Origin: Acanthosoma haemorrhoidale
Taxonomy: Eukaryota > Arthropoda > Insecta > Hemiptera > Acanthosomatidae
Direction of reading: 5' to 3'
Length of the DNA: 64,000 nt
NCBI GenBank assembly: GCA_930367205.1
Contig: OV884012.1
Coordinates: 37,587,520 to 37,651,519 of the forward strand
Part shown: piece by piece, positions 50,156 through 61,558 of the stretch
How the letters are laid out: every line of letters begins with the position of its first letter
How positions within the stretch are numbered: position 1 is the first letter of the stretch
Notes under the pieces: generated by a model
The model's database searches: none
What the model was told of the DNA's origin: nothing
The model's input: the letters and a program-made list of their open reading frames with translations, nothing else
Program-made: the position numbers and the translations under genes

Positions 50156-51170
50156 TATTTTTTTGGGAGCGGTGGTATTTTGAATTTGTGAGGATGCCCT
50201 TCGGTCTAAAAGAGGCCCCGTTAACCATCCAACGTCTCATGGACGAGCTGCAAAGGGGACTAGGTGAGGACTTTTCCCAGGTGTACATGGATGGTGTAAT
50301 AGTCTTTAGTAAAACCTAAGAGGAGCATCTGCAACAGGTCCTCGCCAGGGTACGCGAGTTCGGACTGAAATTATCCCGGCAAAAGTCTAGGTTCGGCCTG
50401 AGAAAAATTAGGTTTTTGGGTCACGTGGTCTCACGGAGCGGAGTGCGATCGGACCAGGAGTGAGTGAAGGCTATTCAAGAGGCTCCATTACCGAAGTATA
50501 CCCGTGGAATCAGGCGGTTTTTAGTGATGATCAACTACTACCGGAAATTCATCCCCAGGATAGCGGAATTGACCAGCCCGTTGACAGAGATTCTAAAGAA
50601 AGGGAAAAGGTTTCACTCAGGGCCGGAGCAGTTGGCAAGTATCGCGAAATGTCGGGGCATTTTGACCACCAGGCCGTTACTGGCTTTCCCCGACTTCCAG
50701 AGGATCTTTAGAGTGGCCACAGGCGCAAGCAAGATTGCTGTTAGAGCCTTACTATCGCAGAATTTTAAGGGAGGGGAAAAACCTATCGCATATACCGGCA
50801 GACAGTTGAATGATGGAGAGCGTCGGTACAGCACAATCAAGCGGGAACTGTTATGTTATGGTATGGGCCGCAGAATACTTTCATCCGTACGTGAACGGAA
50901 GAGGGTTTGAGCTGTTCGCGGATCACAAACCGTTGATCTATTTAGGGGCCGTTGAGGACTCTTCCGCGCGGGTAGCGAGGTGGAAGGAACGGCTCGCGGC
51001 GTATAATTGTCGGCTGGTGCACAAGGAAGGAGCCGAAAATGCCTTTGCAGATTGGCTCTCGCGAGACCTAGTTGTGAGTGTGATTGAGGACGATCCTCCT
51101 CAAGCCAAACTGACCGCGTTAGGTTATTTGCGCGAATGGCTACAAAGCGGGCATACTACCTTAAGTACAG
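50156..51170 (+). pseudogene. Gypsy-type pol fragment: RT and RNase H
   Basis: The plus-strand frame opens with FVRMPFGLKEAPLTIQRLMD and an altered YxDD box (VYMDGVIVF: the second Asp is Gly), so the RT active site is dead. RFGLRKIRFLGHVVSRSGV and INYYRKFIPRIAELTSPL follow, then RNase H with ELFADHKPLIYLG and ENAFADWLSRDL. Lesions: TAA at about 50,319, TGA at about 50,461, and a frameshift near 50,850. Base composition is much more GC-rich than its surroundings. The fragment has no integrase or LTRs and stops at about 51,165 at the edge of the next repeat. Confidence 0.9.
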
Positions 51171-52916
51171 GGTGTTTCCAAGGTGCAAAGGTCCTGCCAC
51201 TTTCATTCGTTGACAGTGAAATATGTTCTACTATTAAACAGGAATCTTTACATATAAAAAATATTTACCCTAAATAGAAAAACGACAATTATACAACTTC
51301 ATAAGCTCTTCTAGGCCTCTTCTAAATGAACAATTAGATCTAGCACTAGTCCGAGTGTTTGTATATGTTGCTCCGATGGGATTGCTTCAGCAATACAGTA
51401 GAGGTCAGGGGTAATTATCGGTAATTTTAGAGTCTTCTAGGATATGGTCATGTAAGTGTGTTTTATTGGTGTACGCTAGATATGGGCATAATTGGTACAA
51501 ACCGAAGTTGCCTTGCAATGTTCGAAGTGGTTTTCTTGTCTCACTATATCTAGACTAGGCGTAAGTAAAAAATAAAATGTGGCGAAAATAGCCGGTGAGT
51601 GGAGCTTGTGATGTCGCTGCCCAGCTGCTCAAGGCTGTGGACGCTGCAGACGGCCCACGTAGTAATGTAGAACCTTGAGTGGTTTCTTGCCGTCTGGTTT
51701 ATTTGTGAGTCATGTCACAGACTGATGGCTTATTTTTCCTATGTCAATTCTGTCTCCCGGGAAGAGACAGCTCCACCCAGACATTCAAACAATAATATAG
51801 GAAAACGTATTTTTCACAATTGTTTCACTGTAGCATAAAATATTTTATGATGTATTATAAATATTACTCCCTAGGAATTGGCTCTTAATCATAATTTGTC
51901 TACTTTAAAATAATTAGTGAGATGGAGCTACGGAGTGAGGGCCAGGAGGCGAATTTATATTATTAGTAATTAAAATCTATGCCCGCACTAGTTCCTCCAG
52001 AATAGAGTGCCTGCCGACTACCTAAACAGAAGATCTGACTGTAAGTACTTATTCTAATATAAATTATTCCATTAGGAAGAAATGGCGTCTTATAATTAGT
52101 ACTTTAACAATTAGAGCTTTATTTTATAACATAATGCTTTATTTTCATTATAAGGATATTTTACTCTAGTAATTTAACTACTAATTTTAGATCATAATAT
52201 TCCCGGAAGTGTAAATATGTCACCATTGAAACAGTCATATCTTATAGTTTTACGCACATTTTCTTGTTAAATCTGTCTAATGTAATGACTATTGCTTATT
52301 ACCTGAAGTAAACTTAAGGATTTTAGCAAAATTTCGCAATTATTAAGAAGAAAAATCAGTGCCCACGCCATTTGTTCCAGAATGGAATGCCAGCTACCTA
52401 CAAAGAACATCGAACTGTAAGCACTAGTCCTAACATAAATTATTACCATTAGGAAGAAACATCGTCTTGTAATCAGTACTTTTACAATTGAAACCTTTTA
52501 TTAAATTTTTTTTTAAGGATATTTTATCCTATTAACTTAAACACTAATTTTTCATCATAATAATATCACTGGAAATGTAAAAGTAATGCAATCACCGAAA
52601 TATTTCTTACTTTTTGAAACAGGTGCCCTCCAAAAATAATTAGTGACTAAGCAGCTACGAGTTGGAGCAGGGGAGTAGGCGCACCCACTAATACTAGTCA
52701 GAATGGATTCAGACCGTGTCCATACATGCCAGTTTACATATCAAATTACACATTAATTCTATTTTTTTAATATTATATAAATAAACACCTAAAAAAATCA
52801 TGGTGATAAATTGTGAATAGAATTTCTATGGATGATCAGTGTGCAAGCCGACGCATGGTGTCGTCCATCTGGACATGTTTGTCTAATATCAATTAAATGT
52901 TTTGAAACAACTCCCT
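51167..52916. mobile_element. Possible DNA element with ACAGGG ends
   Basis: The left edge reads ACAGGGTGTTTCCAAGG exactly where Gypsy homology stops. Near 52,916 the minus strand reads ACAGGGAGTTGTTTCAAAAC. The ends are only partly alike and the interior has no transposase I can recognise, so this is a tentative non-autonomous element inserted into the Gypsy remnant. Confidence 0.35.
51905..52720 (+). repeat. Diverged tandem repeat, period about 370 bp
   Basis: The block from TTCCTCCAGAATAGAGTGCC (about 51,990) through CTGACTGTAAGTACTTATTC, AAATTATTCCATTAGGAAGA and TTTTACTCTAGTAATTTAAC recurs as TTGTTCCAGAATGGAATGCC (about 52,371) to TTTTATCCTATTAACTTAAA. A third partial start, GCAGCTACGAGTTGGAGCAG (about 52,650), corresponds to GGAGCTACGGAGTGAGGGCC at about 51,924. 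Confidence 0.65.
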
Positions 52917-52919
52917 GTA

Positions 52920-54820
52920 AATTTTAACAAAACTAGTTGAATTTATTTTAATATCAGTAGCGACCGCTAACTACATAAGAAAAATCACCCTATACTCTAT
53001 TGTAAATTGGTTATAATATGTTGTAAATTACTTTAAACGAATGTAAATAACATTACCAAACCATAAGTCATACCAGTAAACAATAAAAGACGCAGCTGCA
53101 AAAAACTAGTCAGAGGCCCTTGAAGGGAGAGTCAGGTAGCGGCTAGGAGGTTGGGTGGGTCCCAGCCTAGAACAGGCAAGCGTCACCGCAACCCTGCGAT
53201 TTGGTTGGTCAGGATACTACCCTACCCTATACCTGTTCTCCTGAACATAGTGCATTGTCGGGGCAAATACCTATCAAATATGGAGTCAGATTGTACGGTA
53301 GTAAGACTCGTCATGAAGCAATTGTCCAGGTCATAGCCTAATCAACCATGACTTCGCCACTACGGCTAGGGTAACTAGGCACCCCCTTCATGACGACCCG
53401 ACAATATCTAATAAATATAGTCCATAAAAAATGTATTAGAATCGTTTCCGGACGATATTCAATACACGATCTCTTTTGTTGCAACTCTGCAAACTTTATC
53501 TTTTCGTGTATCTTTAATTTTTTTGTGTGTTACCATCTTTAATGTTTACTTTAACTTAGGAATAGACATGAAAACTATAACTCTTGAATAGCTAATGACC
53601 TCGAAGTTTGAAATTATGCATAACGGTACCGACCTTTTTCACATGGGATTTGTTTTTTCATACTCATCGTTAGTTTTTTTTTCTCTGTTTCTGTTCTGTC
53701 AATTACATAAATCATTTTCACAGTATATATAATATCTGCACTGAGAGATGAACTACGTCTGTATAGTATAGGTGAATGAAAGAGCAGAGCCTCTCACTTC
53801 GTGGCTTGAAAAAAATGAATGGGACGAGGCTAATTGGTATTTTGATGAAACATATGCGTTAAAGATTCCTGGTCAGTGGAAATATTTACCGAAATAATTT
53901 TAGATCGTTAACATCATTTTTATAAAGTCACTGCGTAGTGCATGCGGAAAAAAGTGCACACAGAAGGCAGCCGGCAGGTTTGTAACTAGATTCGCAGCTT
54001 GATTCTCTCAAATCGCTCATTTCCGTAGTGAATAACAAATAATCCTGGTTGAATAAAAAATTGAATGTGGACTGGTGCCTTGGAGTGTAGGGCTCGAGCT
54101 CGTTGGAGCGTGTGTAGGACGTTCATTGCCGGTCCAATACTATACTTTATTGCCCTTTGTATAGTTTCATAAATCAAAGGCCCTGCCAAGTAAAATCTTA
54201 TAGCATTTGAAGTCCTTTATAAAATTGTGTCCTGAGTTAAATTCGTGAGGACATAAAGGAGTAAATGTTTCTTTTCTTTCTAGAGCCTTTGCTCTCATTC
54301 CTATTTTTTTTCTTCCTTTCAATGGTGGTTTCAATTACTTCTGTCTCGATGATTCTCTACGTATCCAGAAAAGTAGTTCTGTTAGGACCAATCCGGTAAC
54401 TGTCTGAAAGCTGGCTGTTGTTAATTAAGTGGTTGATCAATAAGTAAGTAAGTAGAAGAGTAAATCTAGGTCAATTTTTTTGGTTCTCCTCAACCAAAAC
54501 CAGAAAATAATCTCTATTTACTGTACCGTTAAATTTCTGTGTGTGTAACGGATTGTCCAAAACAAAATCTTTGATCCCTAAATTATTCATAGCTTTATTC
54601 CATGTCTTAGTGCTAAATTGTGTTCCGTCAATATTATTGCTAGATTCCCATATCTCCCACAAGTTTCGGCAACACATCCCTTTATTGCACTTTTAGTAGT
54701 TGCTCATTTGTATCAACTAGTAGAATAGTAGAAGCCATTGAAGCTTAACTTAATTTGTTCGCGACTATCTACTGTCGTAGACAAAGTTAAGTGCCTCAAT
54801 CGATATGTATGTTAAACCAT
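52920..54820. other. No recognisable gene
   Basis: Mixed composition. A less AT-rich block at about 53,100-53,400 looks like repeat DNA but matches no family I know. Minus-strand open frames at 53,986-54,189 and 54,471-54,677 are too short to assign. Confidence 0.4.
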
Positions 54821-54821
54821 A

Positions 54822-55020
54822 GACCACTCCCATTCCGAGAATGTGCCAATATTTTATATATTAAATACTTTATGTCCATTTTATTTATCATGAATTGTTT
54901 CAACAGGAGTATGGGATTAGAAAAATGTTCAATTAAAGTCTAATATGACATAATGGGACAAAGGAAAAAAAAAATAAGTTTTTATTAAGAAAACTATCCA
55001 GCACTTTCCTCTGCATTTTA
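54822..55020 (+). repeat. Direct repeat, left copy
   Basis: Matches 56,096-56,285: shared ACTCCCATTCCGAGAA-type start, GCCAATATTTTATA, GAGTATGGGATTAGAA, TTAAAGTCTAATATGACATA, ATGGGACAAAGGAAAAA, and TTATTAAGAAAACTAT then CAGCACTTTCCTCTGCATT. High identity by eye with a few gaps. The two copies flank the gag fragment. Confidence 0.85.
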
Positions 55021-55049
55021 AGAGCCAGAATAGCGTACAGTGGCTTACG

Positions 55050-55740
55050 GAGGAGGCCAATGGACACAGGAAGAGGATATCTCTCAACAGTTTCGGGAAA
55101 CGCGTCATCCGTGTCTAACGAAAGGCCAATACGCCGGGGAACTGATGGCATGGTTCAACAATATTACCCAAAAGATGAGAAAAACGATAAAAAAGTAGAA
55201 GCCAGGATGGCCTTCTTGTTGACCATTCTAAAAGTACAGTTAGCTAGGGAGACGGGTAAGCGGGATAACTTACCGGGGGACCGATCGTTCGTGGAGTGCG
55301 CCAAAGATCTGATGGACGCTAGCGCTCGTGAACAGGATGGCAAGCAGGGAGTGGAGGAGAGAGGGTGGTCCAAAGTGACGTACTGTATACCTAGAATGCC
55401 GCATCAAATTGGAAAAAGAAGGGAGCCACTGCATGTGAAAAGAAAAAGGACGATGGCAGAAGGGAGGAGGCCAAGGCATGGAATACCTAGAACCGGAGGA
55501 TGGAGAGAGGAACGACGATGTCACGGATGTGGGAGAGTCGGACATCTGGTGGCGCAGTGCCCGCGCACAAAATACTTCGAATGTGGGATGGAAGGGCACC
55601 TCGCCAGGCAGTGTCCGTACCTTTACCGAAGAGCGGAGAAATATCGGCCGGAACCTATGGGATTTCTTTTTTTTTTTACCAGGGGTACAACTGCGAACGA
55701 AAATAAAGATGGAATAACCGAATCCATGACGTAAAATACG
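55050..55740 (+). pseudogene. Retroelement gag fragment with zinc knuckles
   Basis: An open frame at 55,060-55,734 without an obvious true start. The distal part is basic and ends with two CCHC zinc knuckles: CHGCGRVGHLVAQC is intact; the second, YFECGMEGHLARQC, has lost its first Cys. This is the nucleocapsid part of an LTR retroelement gag. It is GC-rich like the 50.2-kb pol fragment and could come from the same family, which I cannot prove. No LTR or pol is attached. Confidence 0.8.
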
Positions 55741-56095
55741 TAATATTTTCTATGCAAGCATGTTTGTCTCCCAATGTTCGTACCGAAAAAATGTGCTGTC
55801 ATCAATTAACTGTTTCGTACGTAGTTTATAATAAAAGAGTCGAACAACACTCTTTTATTTTATCACACAAAGCTCACGGTCATTCGTGGTTCAGATGGAT
55901 GCAATTGATTAAAGGGTATCATTTTTCTTTATTGATAAGATTCAGATGATACTGCATCTTGCAGTAGTAGGTCCTTTCTGACTGTGCTATGAAGCTATTT
56001 AACACCACAAACAAGGTTGGATTGGGTACCCCAACACACCGCGGTGCGAGGGGCCCCTGCCACAACGGGCCCTGAAAGCCTGAAAGGATTTGTAA
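55741..56095. other. Spacer between gag fragment and right direct repeat
   Basis: No gene. A GC-rich stretch at about 56,020-56,085 (CACCGCGGTGCGAGGGGCCC) stands out in AT-rich surroundings; origin unknown. Confidence 0.4.
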
Positions 56096-56285
56096 GACCA
56101 CACCCATTCCGAGAAACGCCAATATTTTATACAATACTTTCTGTCCATTTCATTTTCCATGAATTGTTACAACATGAGTATGGGATTAGAAGAAAGTTTA
56201 ATTAAAGTCTAATATGACATAATGGGACAAAGGAAAAAAATAGTTTTTATTAAGAAAACTATCTAGCACTTTCCTCTGCATTCCT
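56096..56285 (+). repeat. Direct repeat, right copy
   Basis: Partner of 54,822-55,020, same orientation. The offset between copies is about 1,270 bp. Confidence 0.85.
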
Positions 56286-56458
56286 CTACATAAATCCTGT
56301 ACAATGTGATTTATAACAGCTTATTTTAAAATCCCCCCCTCCCCAGAGCTCCCGCTAGTTCGAGGGGCTTTTTGTGAAGCTTGGAAGTGGGGGTCAATGT
56401 TTGTTGATCCGGCCCTGATCACAAACATTACAGAGTGCGAGCAGACCATAATAACTAG

Positions 56459-56460
<2 letters not shown>

Positions 56461-56489
<29 letters not shown>

Positions 56490-56490
56490 C
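56461..56490. repeat. (TA)n microsatellite
   Basis: About 14 uninterrupted TA units between G and C. Confidence 0.95.
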
Positions 56491-56499
56491 AAATAATAA

Positions 56500-57650
56500 T
56501 ATATAATTAAATTGTATTTTTGGAAACCAGTATAACCAAAAATACCTACTTACAACGTGAAGGAACAAAATCGAATAAATATGATCCATTACACATTTAA
56601 GAGCTTTGTTATGGTAGTGAAAAGGAATTTAATAACAAAACAATTTTTTTTAGTTATTAGTAATGGAATAATAAATGACCCTTCTTTATTTTTCATAATC
56701 CTATTTTTTTTTAGCATCTGTGGGGGATCATACTCATGCAAAGTATCTCTATATGAACGAGGGATTGCACAAAAATGTAAATGCACGTTTGAAGACTTTA
56801 CGTTATTATGGTTCTGATATGTAACTTCGAGGCTTATGCTCTACAGTCGCTTAAGCTGACCTTTACCTAGCCTACAGAATTATGATGCATATTCAAATTT
56901 GCTATTCTGAGTTGTGGTGCTGTTGTAATTTGAATTTTCCAAGGCCTATGTTGTTCGATCCGCTGCTCACAGCCTTGCCCATGAAAACACCAAAAGTATC
57001 AACACCATACAATCCCATTCCCCACCCCCCACCCCTTTCTGAGGTGAACCTCAAGAGGTGTCCAATCCAATTGAAAATAAGTCAATGGAAACAACACCAC
57101 TTCTACTGTACATAACCTTCACGCAGTAGTTCCATTCATGACAGTTCACTTAAGCCCCAACACACATTACATATCAAGACGTCAACATATTTAATTTCAC
57201 ACCTTACTCCATACGATAGAAAAATGATTAGTTTTTAAAAAACTAATTAATTTTTTAATCATTTCTTTTCTCTTACTTGAGCAGGGGCAGACAAGCAGTC
57301 AGGTAGAAATACAGCAGAGAATTTATGTAGTGTTTCTGATTTTGTAAAACTTTAAGGAAGCCCAAGACTGTATTAAATGACAGTGAAAATACTTCTAGAA
57401 CCATCTCGCTCTCTCAAAATGTCATTTAAAAAAACAAATCTTTGTTCTATTATTGGCTTAAATAGCAAATCGTTATTTATGGAATTCCGTTTGCACTGTC
57501 ATCTATAATAATGTGTCCTTAACCGTTGGGAAATATCAGAACGTAAAATATTTAACAGCCCTTGAGCGGAGACTAGAGAAATGTTTAGTTTCGCTAAACT
57601 GGCTTTGAAAAAATTAATTACTTCCCGTTATTTTGTTTCGATATTTGGAT
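56500..57650. other. No recognisable gene
   Basis: Open frames at 56,557-56,817 and 56,882-57,115 are short and of unbiased composition. A C-rich patch lies at about 57,015-57,035. Confidence 0.4.
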
Positions 57651-57659
57651 TATGAAAAC

Positions 57660-59318
57660 TAATCAGCATATTACGAGAACTGGAAGCACGCTGTAGTGGT
57701 CCCCCTTCTGAAACCAGCGAAAAGCGGTTATGAGCCATCTCATTACCGACCCATCAGTCTGCTGACTCAACTCTCGAAGCTGTTCGAGAGAATCATCCAC
57801 GTACATCTCTCAGGGCACTGCGAGTCACACGAAGTCATCCCACCATAGCAGACTGGTTTCAGCACAGGCTTAAGGGTGAACAACAACCTGGTGAGATTGC
57901 AACACCACGTCGCATCGAACGCCCGGAGCAACAGAGCTACCGCTATGATTTCACTGGACTGTTCGAAAGCTTTCGACTCTGTCGACCACTACATCCTACT
58001 CCAACGTCTGAGGGAATATGAATTCTCGGATCAGCTGCAGAACCTGATGAGATCCTATCTTACAGGCAGAACTTTTTCGGTTCGTATAGGCACTACGTCT
58101 ACTACCCGAAGAAATTACACTGCCGGTGTCCCCCAAGGATCGGTGCTAGGCCCCCTGCTGTTCAACATTTACACCGCCCACATCGTAGGAGCCTCGTACC
58201 CCAACTGCGAGGTATCGGCTTATGCAGACGACATTGGTGTTTACAGCACTAGCATCAATCCCACCAGAGCCCTGAAATTCGCTGAGAGCGCCAGTCAACA
58301 GATCGCCGAGAAACTCGATGCCGTCCACATTAAAGTCAACCCGGCCAAGACGCAAGGAATTATATTCAGCTATAAATCCGGAAAAAAGAAGCTCCCGAAA
58401 TCCTTCGTCTTAGACGGCAAAGAGTGCCATGTAAGCAACAAGCTATGCTACCTTGGGATCACCCTCGGTAGACACTTGTCGTTCACAACACATCTCGGCA
58501 AGAAGTTAAAGAGTGTTAGGAAGAAATTCTTCAGCCTCGGACACCTACTTCACAGCCCGGCTTTATCGGTACGCCTCAAGCTGCTGATATACCAGAGCGT
58601 CCTAAGACCTGCTTTGATGTATGGGACCCCTCTCTTCAAGTATCTGACTCCTAACACTCTCAAAACGCTCCAGCAATTTCAGAACAGAGTTCTCCGCACC
58701 TCCCTCAAACATACCCCGTTCGACCGAATGAAGGCAGACGAGATGCATAAAAAATTTGAAGTGCTCACCATTCAAGATTTCATCAAGAGAAGACACATCA
58801 AATTTTTTGACTCACTCCGACACAGCCACAACCCACTATTCTCCGACCTTCAACCACCACCAATGCCCGTCAGATGGAAGCACTGCTGGACCGCTGAAGC
58901 CTGGAGACAGATGGACGTGATCGAACCCTAGCCCCCTGACGGAGACTGAAGATCAACACCCAGCCAAGAGATCGAGGCCGATCTCCGAAGCTACAAGACC
59001 CCATCTACCTGTTTAAGCAGGGTCGACCTTCCGGCCGAGAGGCCGACTTATTTCAGGCCCCTGCCGGGGCTGCCCAGGCTTGACCTGGCCGACTACAAAC
59101 CCTTGCCTAGGTACCCCTAGGCTCCACCCTCGGTAGACTCTCACTACCTTCCTGATTCCACCCGCCTCCTTTAGGCGTTCCACACCCTATATCCTTCTCA
59201 TACATCCTTCAAATGGGGGACTCCCCTTAGTGAAAGGCACTCATTAGCCCAAAATAATTTTCCCACATCCTATTTTATAAGTTTGAGAGCTAAGGGGAGA
59301 AAAAAAAAAAAAAAAAAT
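57660..59318 (+). mobile_element. 5'-truncated Jockey-like LINE with poly(A) tail
   Basis: Begins within the RT domain and runs through a GC-rich ORF, a 3' UTR and an A-run of about 18 at 59,300-59,317. The 3' UTR end (TTTTCCCACATCCTATTTTA then AAGTTTGAGAGCTAAG) recurs at about 19.07 kb, confirming the 3' boundary. No target duplication identified. Related to, but a different family from, the 27-kb and 29-kb LINEs. Confidence 0.9.
57669..58931 (+). pseudogene. LINE reverse transcriptase (ORF2 C-terminal half)
   Basis: In one frame from about 57,669: HYRPISLLTQLSKLFERII (palm entry), then a TAG at about 57,847 just before QTGFSTGLRV, then 351 uninterrupted residues to TAG at 58,931. These contain MISLDCSKAFDSVDH (first catalytic Asp), GVPQGSVLGPLLF and SAYADDIGVYS (the YADD active site intact), followed by the thumb and C-terminal region with YQSVLRPALMYGTPLFKYLT and RRHIKFFDSL. 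Only one stop in about 1.26 kb of coding sequence makes this the best preserved element here, but the endonuclease is missing. Confidence 0.92.
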
Positions 59319-59319
59319 T

Positions 59320-60940
59320 GATTGAGTAGAACGTTTTTACGACTACTTTCGTACTGCCCACCCCTGAAAAAGTAGAGCCTATCCTCTGGCCCAGGAATTA
59401 TTATCAGGGTATAGAAAAATGTTAGCCAAATATGTGTAACTACGATGCACAGTGGTTGGTTGATTAATTAATAACCCCCTCATAAAATTGTCATAGAACT
59501 TAATTGATTTCGTTGAATATTCTCGAGAATAAAGTTGCAAGCTAACTTCGGAACTCATTTCGGAAGTCTTGACCAGCAGAGGTTGTATCTCTTGAAAGCG
59601 TCCTCTGGTGTGGAGATCTTGAAGAGTAGAAAGACGTCATGTGTTGATTCGACTGGAGCTGAAAGCGGACCCTTTCCTCGTTTACCCTTCCTATCTCGCC
59701 CTCTGTTCGCCATTGGTGGATCCTTCTTCCTCCGCATGGAGTGGTTGAAAATAAATAAGTTGGCTATCTGATGTGAGAATTGGACATTGTTTAAAGTGGC
59801 CTGTCGAAACCTGTCTACTGAGGCCATCCAACCTTCCAGGTACCTTTTTTGTTGAAATTTATTCCAGGCTCGTCATCCTTTGCCATCCAACAAGTCATTT
59901 ACGCACTTTTTATGAGTCCCAATTCATGATTCCAACATGAAAAAAATCGTATTACCTTTGATTACACGTTTCTTATAGGGATCTTAAATATTCTTATTAA
60001 TTTTACATTTAACGAACGCATTGAGTATTTTCTTTATTGTGCAATAATTACAATCTGCCTTTTATAAGGCAGTAATAATACAGATAAATGATCTCATTCA
60101 TACCATATTTACAGCATCATTCACTCGCTCATTCATACAATAGGACATGATTGGAGAAACTGGCCATTGCCAGGACTCCCATTGTCACGCGTTTATAGTA
60201 GGTCACGAGGCCACTGCCGTTTCAGTCTCCGAGGAGGATTATAGGGATGAGTGGCGCAGTGCAATGACTGTGCTAGAGGATTAGGGTGGTTGGAAAGGCT
60301 GCTGTGGAATTTCATAAACTTGGAAGGGATGAGTTCTAGAATGTAGGGTATATTAAGATCGTTATGAAGGGTTTTGTTGCTGACATAATAATTGAGTATT
60401 TTAAAGGTTTTAATTGTTCTTTGACTATTTAATATTTACAATGCGTTTTTCAAAGATACCATACAATAATATATGTATATATCACGTATAAAAATATATC
60501 AATACCAGAGAACCACGTCTCTAAGCTTGAGTTAAATAATTCGAATGTTGTATTTAAATAAATTGACTTAATTTATTTGGGATGCCATTTAATTACTCAA
60601 ACTACTAAATTTGATTATTCTATCAAAATCCGAGCGGTTCTCCATTAGCTTAAGGTTGTAATAAATACAAAACTGCTAAATATTGATTTGATTTGATCTA
60701 GCCTCAATTAATTCCAATTCAAAAATAAATCTCAATATATCAATGGAAAGGATTTAGTTAGTAAAATATATTCTCCGATAAGATAAGTTTTGTATTTACT
60801 CGAATGAAAATATTAAATGAAATAAAATTAGAAATAATTCAAATGATGGACGGTTAAATTACACTTATAACCTAGATATTAATATGTATTTTTCAAAAAG
60901 TGTTTTGACTTCATTCCTTCTACACCTAGCACACCAACTG
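59320..60940. other. Intergenic stretch with a dispersed repeat
   Basis: Short open frames at 59,535-59,827 on both strands overlap and match no protein I know. Holds the 60.13-60.23-kb repeat copy. AT-rich from 60,400. Confidence 0.4.
60130..60230 (+). repeat. Dispersed repeat, copy of 33.13-33.25 kb (inverted)
   Basis: ACATGATTGGAGAAACTGGC then CATTGCCAGGACTCCCA, matching the minus strand at 33.2 kb over about 80 bp with short gaps. Confidence 0.6.
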
Positions 60941-60949
60941 ATCTGCCTT

Positions 60950-61270
60950 CCAGCCACGTCTAAAGGGGCGGTGCCCTCTTTGATCTCACTCGGAAAAAGG
61001 GGGATTACACCTCCTTTGACCTATCGAGTTAAAGAACTTCCTACCTTCCGGTACGTGGGTACACGTATATATTTAAGTTAATCGCCGGTGGTTAAGATAG
61101 ATAAAAAAGAATAAGGAAAGAGGGAAATGCAACGACACACTCAGACTCCAGTAAAAGACTGCTTTATTATTGATGATAATGCGACATATATAGGATCATG
61201 GGTTGTTTACATCCCATGATCGTATTTATATTCGACATAGTCATGCCTCTGGCTTTACTCCCCCCTGACC
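60950..61270 (-). repeat. Probable 3' LTR of the right-edge Gypsy element
   Basis: On the minus strand a purine run, GGTCAGGGGGGAGTAAAG (61,270-61,253), looks like a polypurine tract. Downstream are a TATA-like TATATATG, an AATAAAGCAG polyadenylation site (about 61,163) and a short hairpin, GATCATGGG...CCCATGATC (61,191-61,222). The outer boundary cannot be set because the 5' LTR lies beyond the window. Confidence 0.6.
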
Positions 61271-61558
61271 ATCCGTCGGGAACTCCAATTTACCACTAAT
61301 ACACACTTAAAGCATATACAAATTACCTATAGGTCGGAAAATAATGGTTCGGTGCTCACCCATAACCGTACAACAATGCCTTACAGTCATTAGAAATAAA
61401 ACAGAAACCTTATCGAATTTCGTACAAAACTGAAGATACAAGTAAATAAAAGAATAACAATAAAACAAAAATATCCTGATAAAAGTATATACAAAAAAAA
61501 ACCCAAATTATGACCCCACTGAGATGTGTGGAGGGGCGAGGATACCAGAGCCAAACTA

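Noticed and set aside
53986..54677. Two short minus-strand open frames.
   Set aside because: Under 70 codons, no motif I recognise, in a repeat-rich zone.
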